Below, piece after piece: positions 27,138 to 36,835 of a stretch of 42,927 nucleotides of DNA. The stretch is from NCBI GenBank assembly GCA_026992315.1, contig JALXAG010000210.1, forward strand, positions 1 to 42,927, written 5' to 3'. The notes beneath the pieces were generated by a model. It was not told the DNA's origin. It searched no databases and was given only the letters and a program-made list of their open reading frames with translations. The DNA is from Sneathiellales bacterium. Its GTDB lineage: Bacteria > Pseudomonadota > Alphaproteobacteria > Minwuiales > Minwuiaceae. The number at the start of each line of letters is the position of its first letter. Position 1 is the first letter of the stretch. The position numbers and the translations under genes are program-made.

Positions 27138-28496
27138 ATGCAGAGGGGCAGTTTCCGGCATCTGAACCATCGGTGGCGGCCATCTCGGCACCAGGAACAT
27201 TTGCAGGACAAGCCTGACCCGTTATGGGGCAGGCAGGTTCCGTGGCACGGACTGGCCGGCATCGCCGCCCTTCTCGCCCTTCTGCTGCTTCTCGCGGCAC
27301 CGCGTCCGGCCCTGGCCCGCTACGCCGGAATTGTCATAGATGCCGAAACGGGCGCCATTCTGTATGAAAAACACGCCGATCGGCGCCTCTACCCCGCATC
27401 GCTGACCAAAATCATGACCCTGTACATGACCTTCGAGGCCCTGGAACGGGGCAAGCTGCGTCTCGACCAGAAATTACGGGTTTCCCGCCGCGCCGCCGGC
27501 CAGACGCCGTCGGTTCTGGGGCTGAAACGCGGCGAGCGGATCAGCGTGCGCGACGCCATTCTGGCCCTGATCACCAAATCCGCCAATGATGTCGCCACCG
27601 TCCTGGCCGAGGCACAGGCGAAATCCGAACTCGACTTCGCCCTGGCCATGACCCGAAAGGCACGCGAACTGGGAATGAAGCGCACCCGTTTTCGCAACGC
27701 CACCGGCCTGCCCAACCGCCGCCAATATTCCACCGCGCGCGACATGGCCCGCCTCGCCCGGGCACTGATCCGCGATTTTCCGCAATATTACAAACTGTTC
27801 TCGACCCGCCGCTTCACATATAAGGGGCGCAAATTTCCCAACCACAACAATCTTCTGGCCAGTTACAAGGGCGCCGACGGGATCAAGACCGGCTATATCC
27901 GTGCCTCAGGCTTCAATCTGGTCGCTTCCGCACAGCGGGGCGGGCGGCGGCTGATCGGCGTTGTCTTCGGCGGGCGCACCGCCAAAAGGCGCGATGCCCA
28001 GATGGCCCGGCTTCTCGACCGCGGTTTTCAGATGCTGCCGCGTCTGGGCCGGGGCAAGGCACTGCGCATGGCGCGCAAGACCATCGTCCTGCCGCGTCCG
28101 CTGCCGCGTCCGGCCAGCGTGACCGGCCAGCAGCAGCCCCGTCCGGCCCGCCGCGTCGCCGCCCTTGCCATCAGCCGGCCGGCACAGGCGCCGAAGCCCG
28201 AAATCACGCCGACATCGCTGCCGGCCGGCAACCCGGTTGCCTGGGGCATTCAGATCGGGGCGTTCCGCCGCCTGGCCGCGGCCCAGAACCGTCTCTATCA
28301 GGCTGCCGCCGCCGCACAGGGACTGTTGAGCAACCGCAACATTGCCATTTCCAAGGTCAGTGACGACAAGGACCGTGCCTTCTACCGGGCGCGCATGATC
28401 GGCCTGAGCGAAAACAAGGCCCGCGAAGCCTGCAGCAAGCTGCGGCGCAACGCCATCGGCTGTGTCGTTGTCAGGGCCGACGAAGGGGCCCTGTAG
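27138..28496 (+). CDS. D-alanyl-D-alanine carboxypeptidase (S11) with SPOR domain
   Basis: 452 residues, DacA-like peptidase with the full serine-protease signature: SLTK (Ser88, Lys91), SAN (148-150) and KTG (250-252). It trims the terminal D-Ala of peptidoglycan stem peptides in the periplasm. ATG 27138 has GGAGGG at good distance, but this gives an unusually long, basic 36-residue n-region before the hydrophobic signal segment (38-54). A TTG near 27198 is an alternative. The middle is Pro/Arg-rich (300-360) and the last 80 residues (WGIQIGAFRRLAAAQNRLYQ to CVVVRADEG) form a SPOR domain, which binds denuded septal glycan. It is therefore likely a division-site carboxypeptidase. GANTC and CtrA-like sites lie upstream. 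Confidence 0.9.
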   Translation: MQRGSFRHLNHRWRPSRHQEHLQDKPDPLWGRQVPWHGLAGIAALLALLLLLAAPRPALARYAGIVIDAETGAILYEKHADRRLYPASLTKIMTLYMTFEALERGKLRLDQKLRVSRRAAGQTPSVLGLKRGERISVRDAILALITKSANDVATVLAEAQAKSELDFALAMTRKARELGMKRTRFRNATGLPNRRQYSTARDMARLARALIRDFPQYYKLFSTRRFTYKGRKFPNHNNLLASYKGADGIKTGYIRASGFNLVASAQRGGRRLIGVVFGGRTAKRRDAQMARLLDRGFQMLPRLGRGKALRMARKTIVLPRPLPRPASVTGQQQPRPARRVAALAISRPAQAPKPEITPTSLPAGNPVAWGIQIGAFRRLAAAQNRLYQAAAAAQGLLSNRNIAISKVSDDKDRAFYRARMIGLSENKAREACSKLRRNAIGCVVVRADEGAL

Positions 28497-28571
28497 CCGC
28501 AAGCAGGTCTTCAGCAGCCGAATTGATCACGCCATGGTTTCTTCGCCCTGAAAGAGCGGGCAGAGCCGGCT

Positions 28572-29492
28572 TCACCTCCGGGACAGCAGCGCCCCGGCGA
28601 TTTCCGCGCCCAGGCGGGCATTGGCGATAGCCAGGGCCTTGTTGACGCCCACCGTTCGCCCGCCCGACAATTCCCTAAGCCGGGCCAGCAGAAAAGGCGT
28701 CGTCGCCGAACCGCCGATCCCCTGTTCCTGCGCCTGGCGCAGGGCCTGTTTCAGCCAGTCCTCCACCTCGGCGGCGGCTATGGCGGCATCCCGCGGCGGC
28801 GGATTGCAGACAAGAACGGCCCCCTCCAGACCAAGGCCGTCGCGGGCAGCGATCATCGCTGCCACGGCCGCCACATCGTCGACACGGGTCATTACCGGCA
28901 GATCGCTTTCACGGCTGAAGAAGGCCGGGAAGCAATCGGTGCCAAAGCCCAAGACCGTAACCCCCAGGGTTTCCAGCATCTCCACCGTCGCCGGCAGGTC
29001 GAGGATCGATTTGGCCCCGGCACTGACAACGGTGATCGGCGTGCGGGCCATTTCGTAAAGATCGGCGGAAACATCGTGGCTGACGCCGCCCGGCCGTCCG
29101 GGGCGGTGGACGCCGCCGATACCGCCGGTGGCAAACACGGCAATTCCGGCCAGATGGGCAATGCGCGCCGTCGCCGCCACCGTCGTCGCCCCATCGCCGC
29201 CACGGCCGATAACGACCGGCAAATCTCGAACCGAACATTTGGCGATCTCCCCGCCGCCCTCGGCCAGGCGGGTCAGACCGCCATCGTCGAGCCCGATGCG
29301 AACCTCCCCGTCCAGTATGGCGATGGTTGCCGGCACCGCCCCCTGTTCACGCACCGCGCCTTCCAGGCGCCGGCCCAGTTCCAGATTGTCCGGCCAGGGA
29401 AAACCATGGGCAATAATCGTCGATTCCAGGGCGACGACCGGCCGGCCCGCTTTCAGCGCTCCGGCCACTTCTTCGGAGAATTTCAGTTGCAT
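28572..29492 (-). CDS. psuG: Pseudouridine-5'-phosphate glycosidase
   Basis: 306 residues from ATG 29492, eight bases after the phosphohexomutase stop. Motifs typical of the PsuG family: VALESTIIAHGFPWPDNLELG near the start, then KCSVRDLPVVIGRGGDGATTVAAT, FATGGIGGVHRP, SAGAKSILDLPATVEMLETLGV and NPPPRDAAI. The manganese-dependent enzyme cleaves the C-C bond of pseudouridine-5'-phosphate to uracil and ribose-5-phosphate. Its normal partner, pseudouridine kinase (psuK), is not nearby. It is the last gene of the galU-ugd-mutase run and converges on the D,D-carboxypeptidase gene across 75 bases. Confidence 0.93.
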   Translation of the reverse strand: MQLKFSEEVAGALKAGRPVVALESTIIAHGFPWPDNLELGRRLEGAVREQGAVPATIAILDGEVRIGLDDGGLTRLAEGGGEIAKCSVRDLPVVIGRGGDGATTVAATARIAHLAGIAVFATGGIGGVHRPGRPGGVSHDVSADLYEMARTPITVVSAGAKSILDLPATVEMLETLGVTVLGFGTDCFPAFFSRESDLPVMTRVDDVAAVAAMIAARDGLGLEGAVLVCNPPPRDAAIAAAEVEDWLKQALRQAQEQGIGGSATTPFLLARLRELSGGRTVGVNKALAIANARLGAEIAGALLSRR

Positions 29493-29500
29493 CGGGGCGC

Positions 29501-30880
29501 CTATAACTGCGGCACGGCGACGCCGCAGGAACGCAGATGCCCGGCCAGAGCCTGCTTCAACCGTTCCAGCCCCTGGGCACTGGATGCCTCGCAACGGGCC
29601 ACCAGCACCGCCTGGGTGTTGGAGGCACGCAGCAACCACCAGCCATCTTCGGTCTGCACGCGCACGCCATCGATATCGTTGATATCGGCCCCTTCGGCCT
29701 GCAGCCGCCGGCGTACTTCTTCGACAATGGCGAATTTGCGCGACTCTTCGCAGTCGAAGCGAATTTCCGGCGTGTTGATCACCTCCGGCAGTTCGCTGCG
29801 CAGACGGGCAACCTGCCCCCCCTCGGCCGAAGCCAGCGACAGAAAACGCAGCGCCACATACAGGGCATCGTCGAAACCGTAATAACGGTCGGCGAAGAAA
29901 ATATGGCCGCTCATCTCCCCGGCCAGGGGCGCCTTTTCCTCGGCCATGCGGGTCTTGATCAGCGAATGGCCGGTCTTATACATCAGCGGCCTGCCGCCAA
30001 GGCGGGCGATCTCATCGAACAGCACCTGGCTGGCCTTGACATCGGCGATGATGGTGGCACCGGGCCGCTCTGCCAGCACCTCGCGGGAAAGCAGGGCAAT
30101 CAGCTGATCCCCCCACAGAACCCGCCCCTGCCCGTCGATCACGCCGATACGGTCCCCGTCGCCATCGAAGCCGATACCCAGATCGGCGCCGGAGGCTGCA
30201 ACCGCATCCTTGAGCTGTTCGAGATTTTCCTCCACCGTCGGGTCGGGATGGTGGTTGGGAAAGGTGCCGTCGATATCGGCATTCAGCAGGATGTGCTCTC
30301 CCGGCAGTTTCGCCACCACCATGCGCAGCACATCGCCGGCGGCGCCATTGCCGCTGTCCCACACCACCTTCAGCGGGCTGGCATGGCTGTACCCCTCGAG
30401 CAGGCGTTCGGCATAGACCTGGCGCAGATCGATATCCTCGATGCTGCCTTCGCCGCTTTCGTAATCGGCGGCGGCGGCGATCCGGCCCAGCTCCTGAATG
30501 TCTTCGCCGAAGAAACTGCCATGGCCGAGCATGATCTTGAAACCGTTGTAATCGGGCGGATTGTGCGAGCCCGTGATCTGGATCCCGCCATCGGTTTCCA
30601 GATGATAAACGGAGAAATAAAGCATCGGCGTCGGCCCCAGGCCGATGCGCAGCACATCGATGCCCGCCGCCGTCAGCCCCCGGCACAGCGCTTCCTGCAG
30701 ATCGGGGGAACTGAGCCGTCCGTCATAACCGACGCTGACGCGCTTGCCGCCCTTGCGGCGCACGATGGTGGCGAAGGCCCGTCCGATGGCCTCGGCATCC
30801 GCGGCATGCAGGGTTTTGCCGACAGTGCCGCGGATATCGTATTCACGCAAGATTGTCGGGTCGAAACGATGGCCGCTCAT
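29501..30880 (-). CDS. Phosphomannomutase/phosphoglucomutase
   Basis: 459 residues, alpha-D-phosphohexomutase of the AlgC/PgmG type. The phosphoserine loop is [11 protein letters not shown] (about 102-112), the metal loop DGDGDRIG (about 242-249), the sugar-specificity loop GEMSGHIFF (about 323-331, the GEMSGH form accepting both mannose and glucose phosphates) and the phosphate-binding loop RASNTQ (about 423-428). It interconverts hexose 6- and 1-phosphates, feeding GDP-mannose and UDP-glucose pathways. The start overlaps the ugd stop by four bases. Confidence 0.92.
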   Translation of the reverse strand: MSGHRFDPTILREYDIRGTVGKTLHAADAEAIGRAFATIVRRKGGKRVSVGYDGRLSSPDLQEALCRGLTAAGIDVLRIGLGPTPMLYFSVYHLETDGGIQITGSHNPPDYNGFKIMLGHGSFFGEDIQELGRIAAAADYESGEGSIEDIDLRQVYAERLLEGYSHASPLKVVWDSGNGAAGDVLRMVVAKLPGEHILLNADIDGTFPNHHPDPTVEENLEQLKDAVAASGADLGIGFDGDGDRIGVIDGQGRVLWGDQLIALLSREVLAERPGATIIADVKASQVLFDEIARLGGRPLMYKTGHSLIKTRMAEEKAPLAGEMSGHIFFADRYYGFDDALYVALRFLSLASAEGGQVARLRSELPEVINTPEIRFDCEESRKFAIVEEVRRRLQAEGADINDIDGVRVQTEDGWWLLRASNTQAVLVARCEASSAQGLERLKQALAGHLRSCGVAVPQL

Positions 30881-32214
30881 TCTTCATCCTCCTGCCCGCG
30901 GGGCGGCAGGGACGCCCGGCCGATGCTGACATAACGGAACCCTTCCTCGGCCATGCGCACCGGATCGTAGATATTGCGCAGATCGACCATGATCGGGGCA
31001 CTGAGCAGATCCTTCACCCGCCTGAAATCGAGCGCCCGAAAGGCGTTCCATTCGGTGATGATGACCAGTGCATCGCCGCCTTCCATGGCGTGATAAGCGT
31101 CATCGCACCAGGTGATGCCGGGCATGAGCCTGGCCGCCTCTTCCATCCCTTCGGGATCGAAGGCGCGGATATGCGCCCCCCTGGCCTGCAATGCAGGCAG
31201 AATATCGAGGCTGGGCGCATCGCGCATGTCATCGGTGTTCGGCTTGAAGGTGACGCCGAGCACCGAAATCGTCTTGCCGGCGACATCGCCGCCGCAGGCC
31301 TCGATCACCTTGGCGGCCATGGCTTTCTTGCGCGCATCGTTCACCTTGACGACCGTATCGACGATACGGATCGGCGCGCCGGCCTTTTCCGCCGTGCTCA
31401 CCAGCGCCAGCGTGTCCTTGGGAAAGCAGGAACCGCCATAACCGGGGCCGGCATGCAGGAATTTCGGCCCGATGCGCCCGTCCAGCCCGATGCCACGGGC
31501 TACCGCCTGGACATCGCCGCCGACCTTTTCGCAGAGATCGGCAATCTCGTTGATGAAGGTGATCTTGGTCGCCAGGAAACAGTTCGCCGCATATTTGATC
31601 AGTTCCGAGGATTCCAGCGTCGTGAACAGCATCGGCGTTTCATTGAGATAGAGCGGCCGGTACAGGTCGCGCAGCAATTCGCGGGCCCGGTCGCTTTCCA
31701 CCCCCGCCACCACGCGGTCGGGGCGCATGAAATCCTCGATCGCCGCGCCTTCGCGCAGAAATTCGGGGTTGGAGGCAATATCGAAATCGGCATCGGGGCG
31801 CAGTTCGCGGATATGGGCCTTCAGCCGCTGCCCCGTGCCCACCGGTACCGTCGATTTGGTCACCACAAGGGTGTAGCCGTTCATCGCCTCGGCGATTTCG
31901 CTGGCGGCGCCGAAAACGAAACTCAGATCCGCATCGCCCTCGCCACGCCGGCTTGGCGTACCGACGGCGATAAAAACGGCATCGGCCTCGCGCACGGCCG
32001 CCTTCAGATCGGTGGTGAAGGACAGGCGCCCGGCACGCACGTTTTCATCCACCAGCGCCTCCAGCCCCGGCTCGTATATCGGAATCTTGCCATCCTTCAG
32101 CGCCAGGATCTTGCTTTCATCCTTATCGACACAGATGACCTCATGGCCGAACTGCGAAAAACAGGCCCCGGACACCAAACCCACATACCCGGTTCCGATC
32201 ATGGCGACACGCAT
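30877..32214 (-). CDS. ugd: UDP-glucose 6-dehydrogenase
   Basis: 445 residues. NAD-binding [20 protein letters not shown] at the N-terminus and the catalytic cysteine in [13 protein letters not shown] (about residue 265). It also carries [16 protein letters not shown] in the C-terminal UDP-binding domain. It oxidises UDP-glucose to UDP-glucuronate, a precursor of acidic polysaccharides and of uronate-containing lipids. It lies 49 bases downstream of galU, which makes its substrate. A short GC hairpin (GCGGG-CCCGC) sits in that gap. Confidence 0.95.
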   Translation of the reverse strand: MRVAMIGTGYVGLVSGACFSQFGHEVICVDKDESKILALKDGKIPIYEPGLEALVDENVRAGRLSFTTDLKAAVREADAVFIAVGTPSRRGEGDADLSFVFGAASEIAEAMNGYTLVVTKSTVPVGTGQRLKAHIRELRPDADFDIASNPEFLREGAAIEDFMRPDRVVAGVESDRARELLRDLYRPLYLNETPMLFTTLESSELIKYAANCFLATKITFINEIADLCEKVGGDVQAVARGIGLDGRIGPKFLHAGPGYGGSCFPKDTLALVSTAEKAGAPIRIVDTVVKVNDARKKAMAAKVIEACGGDVAGKTISVLGVTFKPNTDDMRDAPSLDILPALQARGAHIRAFDPEGMEEAARLMPGITWCDDAYHAMEGGDALVIITEWNAFRALDFRRVKDLLSAPIMVDLRNIYDPVRMAEEGFRYVSIGRASLPPRGQEDEE

Positions 32215-32263
32215 GCGTTTCTTCCTTCATTCAGTCAACAGGCGGGCAGTTCCCGCGTCAGGT

Positions 32264-33130
32264 TCAGATAAGCGATTGCAGATAGGGGCGTAAGCCCGCG
32301 GCCAGATCGTCGCGGCGCATGGCAAAGGCAATGGTCGCCTTGAGAAAACCGACCTTGTCGCCGCAATCGAAGCGTTCGCCCGCAAAGCGCAGGCCGTGGA
32401 ACGGCGCTTCGCCGATCATCTTGACCAGGGCATCGGTCAGCTGGATTTCCCCGCCGGCCCCGCGTTCGAATTGGGAAAGATGTTCGAAAACACTGGGCTG
32501 GAGAATATAACGCCCGACCACCGCCGCCGTGGACGGGGCCTCCTCGGGGCGGGGTTTTTCCACCAGACCGCCGACCTCGATGATTGCATCCTCCGGCAGG
32601 CTTTTCGGATCGATGATGCCGTAGCGCTTCGTCTCCTCGCGGGCGACATCCATGGAGGCAACGATATTGCCGCCCGTGCGCTCATACAACGCGACCATCT
32701 GCTTCAGGCAGCCGGTTTCGGCCAGAATGAGATCGTCGGCCAGCAAAACGGCAAAGGGTTCGTCGCCGACGATCTTGCGCGCGCACCATACCGCATGGCC
32801 GAGCCCCAGCGGTTCCCCCTGGCGAACATAGGTGACCGAACCGGCCGGCGGCATCCATTCGCTGATCGCCTGCAATTCGGCTGTCTTGCCGCGGCCTTCG
32901 AGAATGGCATGCAGTTCATAGGAATGGTCGAAATGATTTTCGATCGCGACCTTGCCCCGGCCGGTGACGAAGATGAATTCCTCGATTCCCGCTTCCTGCG
33001 CCTCCTCCACCGCGTATTGGATCAGCGGTTTATCGACAACGGGAAGCATTTCCTTCGGCATGGCCTTGGTGGCGGGCAGAAAACGCGTGCCCAGCCCCCC
33101 CACGGGGAAAACCGCTTTACGTAGTTTCAT
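32264..33130 (-). CDS. galU: UTP-glucose-1-phosphate uridylyltransferase
   Basis: 288 residues. The nucleotide-binding loop is GGLGTRFLPATKAMPKEMLP (12-31). Conserved VDKPLIQYAVEEA, GLGHAVWCA and LADD (metal site, about 130) are present, and IDPKSLPED lies in the middle. It makes UDP-glucose from UTP and glucose-1-phosphate. First gene of the sugar-nucleotide run galU-ugd-mutase-psuG. GAGGG precedes the ATG by five to six bases. Upstream, 169 bases separate it from the J-domain gene. Confidence 0.96.
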   Translation of the reverse strand: MKLRKAVFPVGGLGTRFLPATKAMPKEMLPVVDKPLIQYAVEEAQEAGIEEFIFVTGRGKVAIENHFDHSYELHAILEGRGKTAELQAISEWMPPAGSVTYVRQGEPLGLGHAVWCARKIVGDEPFAVLLADDLILAETGCLKQMVALYERTGGNIVASMDVAREETKRYGIIDPKSLPEDAIIEVGGLVEKPRPEEAPSTAAVVGRYILQPSVFEHLSQFERGAGGEIQLTDALVKMIGEAPFHGLRFAGERFDCGDKVGFLKATIAFAMRRDDLAAGLRPYLQSLI

Positions 33131-33299
33131 TCCAACCCTCGGACTATGACTGAAACGTCATGGACAAACCCGGCATCCCCCGAATACCCGCGAATGCGGC
33201 CGTTTGTGCCATGGCTCCATGACAAATACAAGACAGCAGAAAATATCCGCTCTTAGGAAACAATGTGTTAATCGGCACAGATCCCGGCCGATACTGATT

Positions 33300-34004
33300 T
33301 TAACGGCGCTCCTTCAGTAAAACATCCCTGGCCTGATTGATCTTGGCCGCCAGATAGGACGATCCGCCCTGATCCGGATGCACGCGGCGGATCATCTGCT
33401 TATAGGCCTGGTGAATGGCCTCCTCATCCGCCGTTTCATCCAGGCCCAATATCTCCAGTGCCTCTTCGCGGCTCATCCCCCCGGGCGGTGACGGATGCGC
33501 CGCGCCGCCGCCCGTATCCGGCCCATCCCGCCAGTCGCCGCCGAAACGCCTGAGGGCATAGCTGTCCAGCAATTGCGCCGAAGACGGGTCATCCTGCAGC
33601 AAATTGGTATACAACTCCCTTATCTCCGCAAAATCGAGATCGTCGAGGGCCCGCCCCGCATGGGCGCCCTGCAGAATACGGCCGGAAATTTCCCCGCTTT
33701 CATGATCGAGGCGCATTTCCAGCCATTCCGTGCGCACCTGCGAGGCCTGCTCCCCGCCCTTTTCCCGCCGGGGGTAACGGGCGAAGGGGTTGGCGCCGCG
33801 CAGCAGCCCCGCCAGCATCATGCCCGCCCCGATGGCCAGCCCGAAACGGCCGGTGAATAACAGGAAGGCAATCGCAGCCGCCATGATCGCGATCACAATC
33901 CCGCGGCCGATCTGCAGCAGCTTCGCCGGTTCGGTATTGACGAAAACCGCCCCCAGCACCAGCAGCAGAACCAGAATGAACAGACCGTAGATGAAAAAGA
34001 TCAT
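33300..34004 (-). CDS. Membrane-anchored J-domain protein
   Basis: 234 residues from ATG 34004, 14 bases after the VWA gene start-side neighbour's partner reading frame ends upstream. Two hydrophobic segments (about 3-22 and 32-56) anchor the N-terminus, then comes a cytoplasmic linker with a short helical region (DFAEIRELYTNLLQDDPSSAQLLDSY). A Gly/Pro-rich hinge leads to a C-terminal J domain (about 175-234) carrying the HPD motif in RRVHPDQGG. It should stimulate an Hsp70 (DnaK) at the membrane. The topology, C-terminal J domain on membrane helices, resembles the DjlA/Pam18 style. Correction of spacing: it starts 14 bases after the VWA stop at 34019 and is in one operon with it. Confidence 0.85.
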   Translation of the reverse strand: MIFFIYGLFILVLLLVLGAVFVNTEPAKLLQIGRGIVIAIMAAAIAFLLFTGRFGLAIGAGMMLAGLLRGANPFARYPRREKGGEQASQVRTEWLEMRLDHESGEISGRILQGAHAGRALDDLDFAEIRELYTNLLQDDPSSAQLLDSYALRRFGGDWRDGPDTGGGAAHPSPPGGMSREEALEILGLDETADEEAIHQAYKQMIRRVHPDQGGSSYLAAKINQARDVLLKERR

Positions 34005-34018
34005 GCCGGATCCGTTGC

Positions 34019-34711
34019 CTATAGCTGACGGCTGAGCAGGGCAACGGGGCCGCCGCGCGTTTTCGCCAGATTCTCCAGCGCGCGCCGCCCGCCCGCCGCA
34101 TAGACGGCCACGGCGCCGAGCAGGGATTTCAGCGCCTCCGGGCTTGACGGATCGAAGGGGCAATAGGCCCCGCCGGACAGTTTGCTCATCTGTCTGAAGC
34201 AGGTGGCGGCGGCAGGCTCCCCGCCTTCATGGAAAATGAACAGCGGCAGCCCGGCCAACCCCATATGCCCGGCCAGATCGCAGAGGGCATCGGCATCCTC
34301 CTCCATGCAGTCGCCGATAAAGATCACGGCCTGAACGGGTTTCTTTTTATGTTCGCGCAGGGCATGGCGCAGGATCTTGGCAATCTGGGTCCGCCCGCCC
34401 AGACAGCGCACCGCCAGCATGGATTTCAGCAGCGCCCCGGCATCGTTATGCCAGCGGGAAGCCTTGCATTCGCCGAAACCGCGGTAGAAGACCAGCTGGA
34501 TAGACAGATTGCCCAGGCCGCGCACGGCTTCGAACATCTCCGCCTGAATGGCACAGGCATTGTCCCAGCTGGGCTGGCGGCTGGCGGTGGCATCCATGGC
34601 AAAGACGATCCGCCCCTGCCCGCCGCCGCGCGCGGGCGTGCGCGCCACCTTGTTGAGAAAGGCTTCGACATCCCTGCGGGTGCTGTGCTTGCGCTCGATC
34701 TCCCCGGCCAT
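34019..34711 (-). CDS. von Willebrand factor A-like protein
   Basis: 230 residues. ATG 34711 follows AAGGG by seven bases (ATG 34726 is in frame but less well placed). In-frame sequence further upstream only shadows mipZ. The VWA fold starts at IVFAMDATASRQPSWDNA, where DATAS is the MIDAS metal site (DxTxS form of DxSxS). Further elements are RTQIAKILRHAL, with the MIDAS Thr, and AVIFIGDCMEEDADAL, with the MIDAS Asp. No signal peptide, so cytoplasmic. VWA proteins are protein-protein docking modules. A TATACT hexamer on the minus strand (plus 34771-34776) may be a -10 for this gene in the 134-base gap after mipZ. Confidence 0.83.
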   Translation of the reverse strand: MAGEIERKHSTRRDVEAFLNKVARTPARGGGQGRIVFAMDATASRQPSWDNACAIQAEMFEAVRGLGNLSIQLVFYRGFGECKASRWHNDAGALLKSMLAVRCLGGRTQIAKILRHALREHKKKPVQAVIFIGDCMEEDADALCDLAGHMGLAGLPLFIFHEGGEPAAATCFRQMSKLSGGAYCPFDPSSPEALKSLLGAVAVYAAGGRRALENLAKTRGGPVALLSRQL

Positions 34712-34845
34712 ACCGCATCCCTTCATTCGCTCCGGTACCGTCAATATGGGAATTGGCGACCCTCCCGTCCAGTATACACGAGAAACGGAAGGCCGCCCCG
34801 GCGATAGGGACCGGCGGTCTCGGGGCCGCCCCCAGGGGCAGGATC

Positions 34846-35652
34846 CTAAAGCGGCAGGTTCAGGGCTTCGACCAGTTCGCGCAGTTCCTGGCGGGCGGCG
34901 ACATGGGAAATGGTCATCTTGCGGTCCAGATCCTCGCGCCCCAGATCGACCAGCGTCAGCCCGTCGAGAAACAATTCGCGGAAAATGACCCGCTCGCTCA
35001 GACCGGTGGCGATACGGAACCCGATGCGGGCCGCCAGCGCCTCCAGCGCCGCGCCGAGGCGGCGGCGGTTGTGGGAATCCAGATTGGACAGGCGATTGCG
35101 CATCACCACCCAGTCGATGGTGCCGCCATCGCGCAGGGCCCGCTTCTTGCGCTGCTCCCATACCAGTTCGGCATAACGGCTGGGGCGGCGGATGGCGAAA
35201 CTGTCGGGATCGACAATGGCCAGATTGTCGAAATCGATGAAACTGTCGTTCAGCGGCGTGATCAGCGTATCGGCGAAGGAATGGCCGATACGCGCCAGAT
35301 GGCTGGCGCTGCCCGGGCTGTCGATGACCAGAAAGCGGTTGTGGGGATAGAGGGCCTCCATCGCCTGCGCCATGCGTTCGCCCTCTTCCGCATGGGCCGC
35401 CTTTCTGTCCTCCAGCGTGCTTTCCGGGATCAGCCGGTGATCGGGCATCGGAATGTCCAGCCCCGTCTTTTCGGCGAAGCGGGCGCGGTTTTCCAGATAG
35501 CGGGTCAGGGTGCCCTGGCGGGCATCGAGATCCAGGGAACCGACCGAATGGCCGAGATCGAGCAGATAGGCGATCAGATGCATCGCCGTGGTCGATTTGC
35601 CCGATCCGCCCTTTTCATTGCCGACAACGATGACATGCGCAGGCCGCGTCAT
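34846..35652 (-). CDS. mipZ: Division-plane positioning ATPase MipZ
   Basis: 268 residues, deviant-Walker ParA/MinD superfamily. P-loop NEKGGSGKSTTAMHL (12-26), Walker B-type VIDSPGSASHLARIGHSFAD (about 109-128) and the MipZ-specific TLITPLNDSFIDFDNLAIVD. In Caulobacter MipZ forms a gradient from ParB-bound poles and inhibits FtsZ assembly away from mid-cell. The same role is inferred from the strong motif match. It heads the mipZ-VWA-J-domain run. Start ATG 35652 follows a purine-rich GGGGGACGGA. Confidence 0.9.
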   Translation of the reverse strand: MTRPAHVIVVGNEKGGSGKSTTAMHLIAYLLDLGHSVGSLDLDARQGTLTRYLENRARFAEKTGLDIPMPDHRLIPESTLEDRKAAHAEEGERMAQAMEALYPHNRFLVIDSPGSASHLARIGHSFADTLITPLNDSFIDFDNLAIVDPDSFAIRRPSRYAELVWEQRKKRALRDGGTIDWVVMRNRLSNLDSHNRRRLGAALEALAARIGFRIATGLSERVIFRELFLDGLTLVDLGREDLDRKMTISHVAARQELRELVEALNLPL

Positions 35653-35758
35653 TCCGTCCCCCGATCAAGCCGCAGTTTCAGGCCCCTGAAGACCAGCCCC
35701 CTAAATCGCGCAAACGAACGCCTGGGTCAAGGCCGTAAGCGGCGCGGAGGCATGGCTT

Positions 35759-36835
35759 TCAGCGCCCTTCCCCCGCCGGCAATACATGGATCGGCGCATC
35801 GGGATAAAAGGCATGATAGGCGAAGGCGAAATCGATGCCGTAGAGAACATCCTTCTCGCCGGTGCCGTCATCGCGGCGGACGGTCACATTGCCGACATCG
35901 GCGCCGCGGGCGATCACCGCATCGTCGAGGGCGGAATTCTGCCCCTTTTCCCAGCGGATGACCGTGCCGTCCTCCAGGCGGATTTCCTTGCGCGCACGCA
36001 CCAGCGACAGCGCCCAGGCCCCGCGTTCGCCCAGCGAGACCACCCGCTCCAGCGGTCTGATGTTTTCCGGCACCTCGCCATCGTAAAGGAAGGGCCGCGC
36101 GGCGCTGTCATAGCCGTAATAGGGGTTGACGCCATAACGGCGCAGGGAAGGATCGCGCGGCACCAGCACCATGCCTGCGGGCTCGCGGGCGCGGAAACGG
36201 GCGATGGATTCGATGCGCGCGGGCAACATGCGCAGGCGCTTGCCGGTCATGGCGCCGACCACGGCCTCGCCCAGGAACTGCTGCCACCAGCTTTCGCTCT
36301 GACGGTCGTACATCAGCAGGTTGGATTTGCGCAGCTTGCCGGTGGTGCCGAAATCGAGCACCCGGCCATCGACACGGCGTTCGAACACCACCGCCGTATT
36401 GCATAACGGGCAGAAGGTCACGGCCACCGGCACGCCCCCGACCGTATCGTTGACGATTTCATGCCAGATCAGCACCGCCAGCGGATAGGCCCTGGCCTCG
36501 CCGCCGATCTTCACACTGACCACCGGCACGGTACCCGGGCCGATATCGGCCTGCCCGACCGGAACGAATTTGGGATCGTCGATGGCGGGAATGCCATCCT
36601 TCGGCGGGCCGCCGCCGCGAATTTCGTCCAGATCGATGCTGTGGCGGGTGAAATCGGTGCGCGGCCATTCGTTCAGCCAGGCGGCCGGTTGCGCCACCGC
36701 CGGCCCCGGCGCCGCCAGCCATACGGCCACGACGGAGAACAGACATGCCGATACCATCGCAACGCGGACGGCGAAGCGAAACCGAGCGCGCACGCCACCG
36801 CCCCGAACGACTGCCCTGCCTGAAAAAACAGCCAT
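35759..36835 (-). CDS. Exported DUF3179 protein
   Basis: 358 residues from ATG 36835 (GGGGAGGG just upstream). In-frame codons extend to 36979 without a ribosome site. After a basic n-region a hydrophobic signal segment is seen (VAMVSACLFSVVAVWLAAPG), then a processing site near AVAQPAA. The DUF3179 core contains AYPLAVLIWHEIVNDTVGG, the diagnostic FCPLCNTAVVF, GKLRKSNLLMYDRQSESWW and RFRAREPAGMVLVPRD. The function is unknown. The CPLC pair in a periplasmic protein suggests a metal or disulfide site. It is monocistronic as far as can be seen. Confidence 0.83.
   Translation of the reverse strand: MAVFSGRAVVRGGGVRARFRFAVRVAMVSACLFSVVAVWLAAPGPAVAQPAAWLNEWPRTDFTRHSIDLDEIRGGGPPKDGIPAIDDPKFVPVGQADIGPGTVPVVSVKIGGEARAYPLAVLIWHEIVNDTVGGVPVAVTFCPLCNTAVVFERRVDGRVLDFGTTGKLRKSNLLMYDRQSESWWQQFLGEAVVGAMTGKRLRMLPARIESIARFRAREPAGMVLVPRDPSLRRYGVNPYYGYDSAARPFLYDGEVPENIRPLERVVSLGERGAWALSLVRARKEIRLEDGTVIRWEKGQNSALDDAVIARGADVGNVTVRRDDGTGEKDVLYGIDFAFAYHAFYPDAPIHVLPAGEGR

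Noticed and set aside
33260-33302. ATCGGC / GCCGAT hairpin after the J-domain gene as terminator
   Set aside because: Six-base stem with a 10-base loop and no T-run. Transcript end remains undetermined.
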